NCBI RefSeq assembly: GCF_000166135.1
Contig: NC_014666.1
Span: 2,294,001-2,358,000, forward strand
DNA from: Pseudofrankia inefficax
GTDB taxonomy: Bacteria > Actinomycetota > Actinomycetes > Frankiales > Frankiaceae
DNA: 64,000 nucleotides
Reading direction: 5' to 3'
Position numbers and translations under genes: made by a program. The notes under the pieces are model-generated. The model did no database searches, was not told the DNA's origin, and was given only the letters and a program-made list of their open reading frames with translations. Positions 62,752-64,000 of the stretch are shown piece after piece. Each line of letters begins with the position of its first letter. Positions within the stretch are counted from its first letter, which is position 1.

Positions 62752-64000
62752 GTGAGCGCACCCAGAACCCGTGCCGGTGACCAGCCCGACGCCGTCCCAG
62801 CCCAGGCGCCCGAGGGCGCGGCCTCGACGCCGCGCGAGCAGTGTGACCTGATCATGCAGGGTGGCATCACCAGCGGCATCGTCTATCCGGCCGCCGTCGC
62901 CGAGCTGCATGAACGCTACGACTTCCGGTCCATCGGTGGCGCGTCCGCCGGCGCGATCGGGGCCGCGCTCACGGCCGCGGCCCAGTACGGCGACTACGCC
63001 CGGCGCCGTGACCCGGCCAGGCCGGGCGGGTTCGGGCCGTTGAGCGAGGCGGCCCAGCAGGTCGCGGCGCCGGGCCTGCTCGTCGGGCTGTTCCAGCCGA
63101 CCAGGGCGACCGCGTGGGCGTTCGGGCTGCTGTTCGGCCTGCAGCGCGCGGGGTCGTCCTGGCTGGGGCGGCTGTGGGTGGCGGCCGGCTGGGTTTCCCG
63201 GTACTTCGCCGCGCAGATGCTGATCGCCGGGGGGATCTCGTTCGGCGCGCTGGTCGGCGTCCTCTACGGCTTCGGCGGCAGTCTGGACCGGCAGCGCTGG
63301 TATGGGTGGCTGCTGATCGCGGTGGTCCTGCTCGTCACGTCGTTGCTCGGACTGCTCGCGGCCGTCCTGGTGCGCGCCCTGCGGACCGTTCGCGGGCTGC
63401 CAGGCGACTTCTTCGGAGCCTGTTCCGGTATGCCGGTCGGGCGCGGGGGGCAGGCCGCGCTGACGCCGTGGCTGCACGGCCAGATCCAGCGCTGCGCCGG
63501 CCGCGAGGGGGCAGTGCCGTTGACGTTCGCCGATCTCGCGGGCGGCCGGCGGGCCGACGAGAAGATCGCGCTGGAGATGATGACGACGGACCTCAGCGCC
63601 GCGCAGCCGCTGAGCCTGCCGTTCGCCGAGGGGCAGTTCCTCTACTCACCCGGCGAGTTCGGCCGGCTCTTCCCGGACGACGTGCTGGCCCACCTGGAGC
63701 AGGTCAGCACCCCGGTGCCGACGCCGGAGGGTGTGCTGGGCCCGACCGACCTGCGGACATTCCCCGGGCCCGACCTGCCGGTCATCGTGGCGACCCGGAT
63801 GAGCCTGAGCTTCCCGGGCCTGATCTGCGCGGTGCCGTTGTGGGTCCAGGGGCTTGGCCGCGGCGGGCCGGTCCGGCACTGGTTCTCCGACGGCGGGATC
63901 TCCAGCAACTTCCCGATGCACTTCTTCGACACCTGGCTGCCCACCCGGCCCACGTTCGGCCTCGACCTCGTTCCCACCCCGCGGGCCAAGGGCAAGCGCG
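62752..64000 (+). CDS. Patatin-like phospholipase, 3' end outside window
   Basis: An open frame from GTG 62752, four bases after GGAGG, running to the right edge (416 residues). Patatin features are the oxyanion-type lead LIMQGGITSGIVYPAAVAEL, the nucleophile elbow SIGGASAGAIGAAL (G-x-S-x-G) and the Asp of the dyad in HWFSDGGISSNFP. Two hydrophobic segments (LIAGGISFGALVGVLYGF; LLIAVVLLVTSLLGLLAAVL) sit between these motifs, suggesting membrane attachment. Such proteins hydrolyse phospholipid acyl esters. Context gives no further clue. Confidence 0.88.
   Translation, partial: MSAPRTRAGDQPDAVPAQAPEGAASTPREQCDLIMQGGITSGIVYPAAVAELHERYDFRSIGGASAGAIGAALTAAAQYGDYARRRDPARPGGFGPLSEAAQQVAAPGLLVGLFQPTRATAWAFGLLFGLQRAGSSWLGRLWVAAGWVSRYFAAQMLIAGGISFGALVGVLYGFGGSLDRQRWYGWLLIAVVLLVTSLLGLLAAVLVRALRTVRGLPGDFFGACSGMPVGRGGQAALTPWLHGQIQRCAGREGAVPLTFADLAGGRRADEKIALEMMTTDLSAAQPLSLPFAEGQFLYSPGEFGRLFPDDVLAHLEQVSTPVPTPEGVLGPTDLRTFPGPDLPVIVATRMSLSFPGLICAVPLWVQGLGRGGPVRHWFSDGGISSNFPMHFFDTWLPTRPTFGLDLVPTPRAKGKR

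Overview
The window is very GC-rich DNA (roughly 70-75% by eye) with actinobacterial codon use, frequent GTG starts and 4-bp ATGA/GTGA overlaps. A conservon, a DUF574 methyltransferase, F420-type oxidoreductases, a DUF222-HNH gene and KstR/KstR2 regulators point to an actinomycete, most likely Frankiaceae or a close relative. The genus is my inference. No rRNA, tRNA, CRISPR array or intact insertion sequence was seen.

Left part (1-18 kb): a ppc gene running off the left edge, a GH2 glycosidase, a decayed nucleoside deaminase butted against a Ser/Thr kinase gene, an MpaB-type protein, a NUDIX hydrolase, a Ni/Co permease behind a Nur-like palindrome, an alcohol dehydrogenase, an amidohydrolase, an acyl-CoA ligase behind a KstR-type box, a secreted subtilase, a MocR regulator and an MHYT sensor.

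Steroid theme (8-60 kb): both steroid-catabolism regulators appear to be present, kstR (51961-52605) and kstR2 (32678-33439). DNA boxes matching the known KstR consensus (TnnAACnnGTTnnA) lie before the acyl-CoA ligase, before kstR itself, between an LLM oxidoreductase and an ALDH/ADH pair, and three times between a DUF35-ltp4-ltp3-cyclase operon and a Liv-type ABC transporter operon. KstR2-type boxes (AnCAAGnnCTTGnT) precede kstR2, occur in variant form before fadE30-ipdF, and sit between an LLM/SDR pair and ipdA-ipdB-ipdC-maoC. These genes together cover branched side-chain removal and the final C/D-ring steps. The ring A/B genes (kstD, ksh, hsa), mce4, echA20 and fadD3 are not in the window. 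The KstR-linked Liv-type transporter without a binding protein is the most novel candidate system.

Other blocks: an unusual membrane-anchored sigma-region-2 protein with an Asn-Gly tail beside a HTH/TPR regulator (27-30 kb); a BlaI/M56 pair; a VapBC pair; a TetR/flavoprotein divergon; a conservon (cvnA-D-like) whose last gene overlaps a StyA-type monooxygenase; a DUF4912 protein with a Tyr-Glu-Gly repeat tail translationally coupled to a GH57 enzyme; a LexA-boxed DUF222-HNH gene killed by one stop codon; and a patatin-like phospholipase running off the right edge.

At a different scale, 18-bp-period tandem duplications recur at six separate places, coding and non-coding, and several genes look leaderless.
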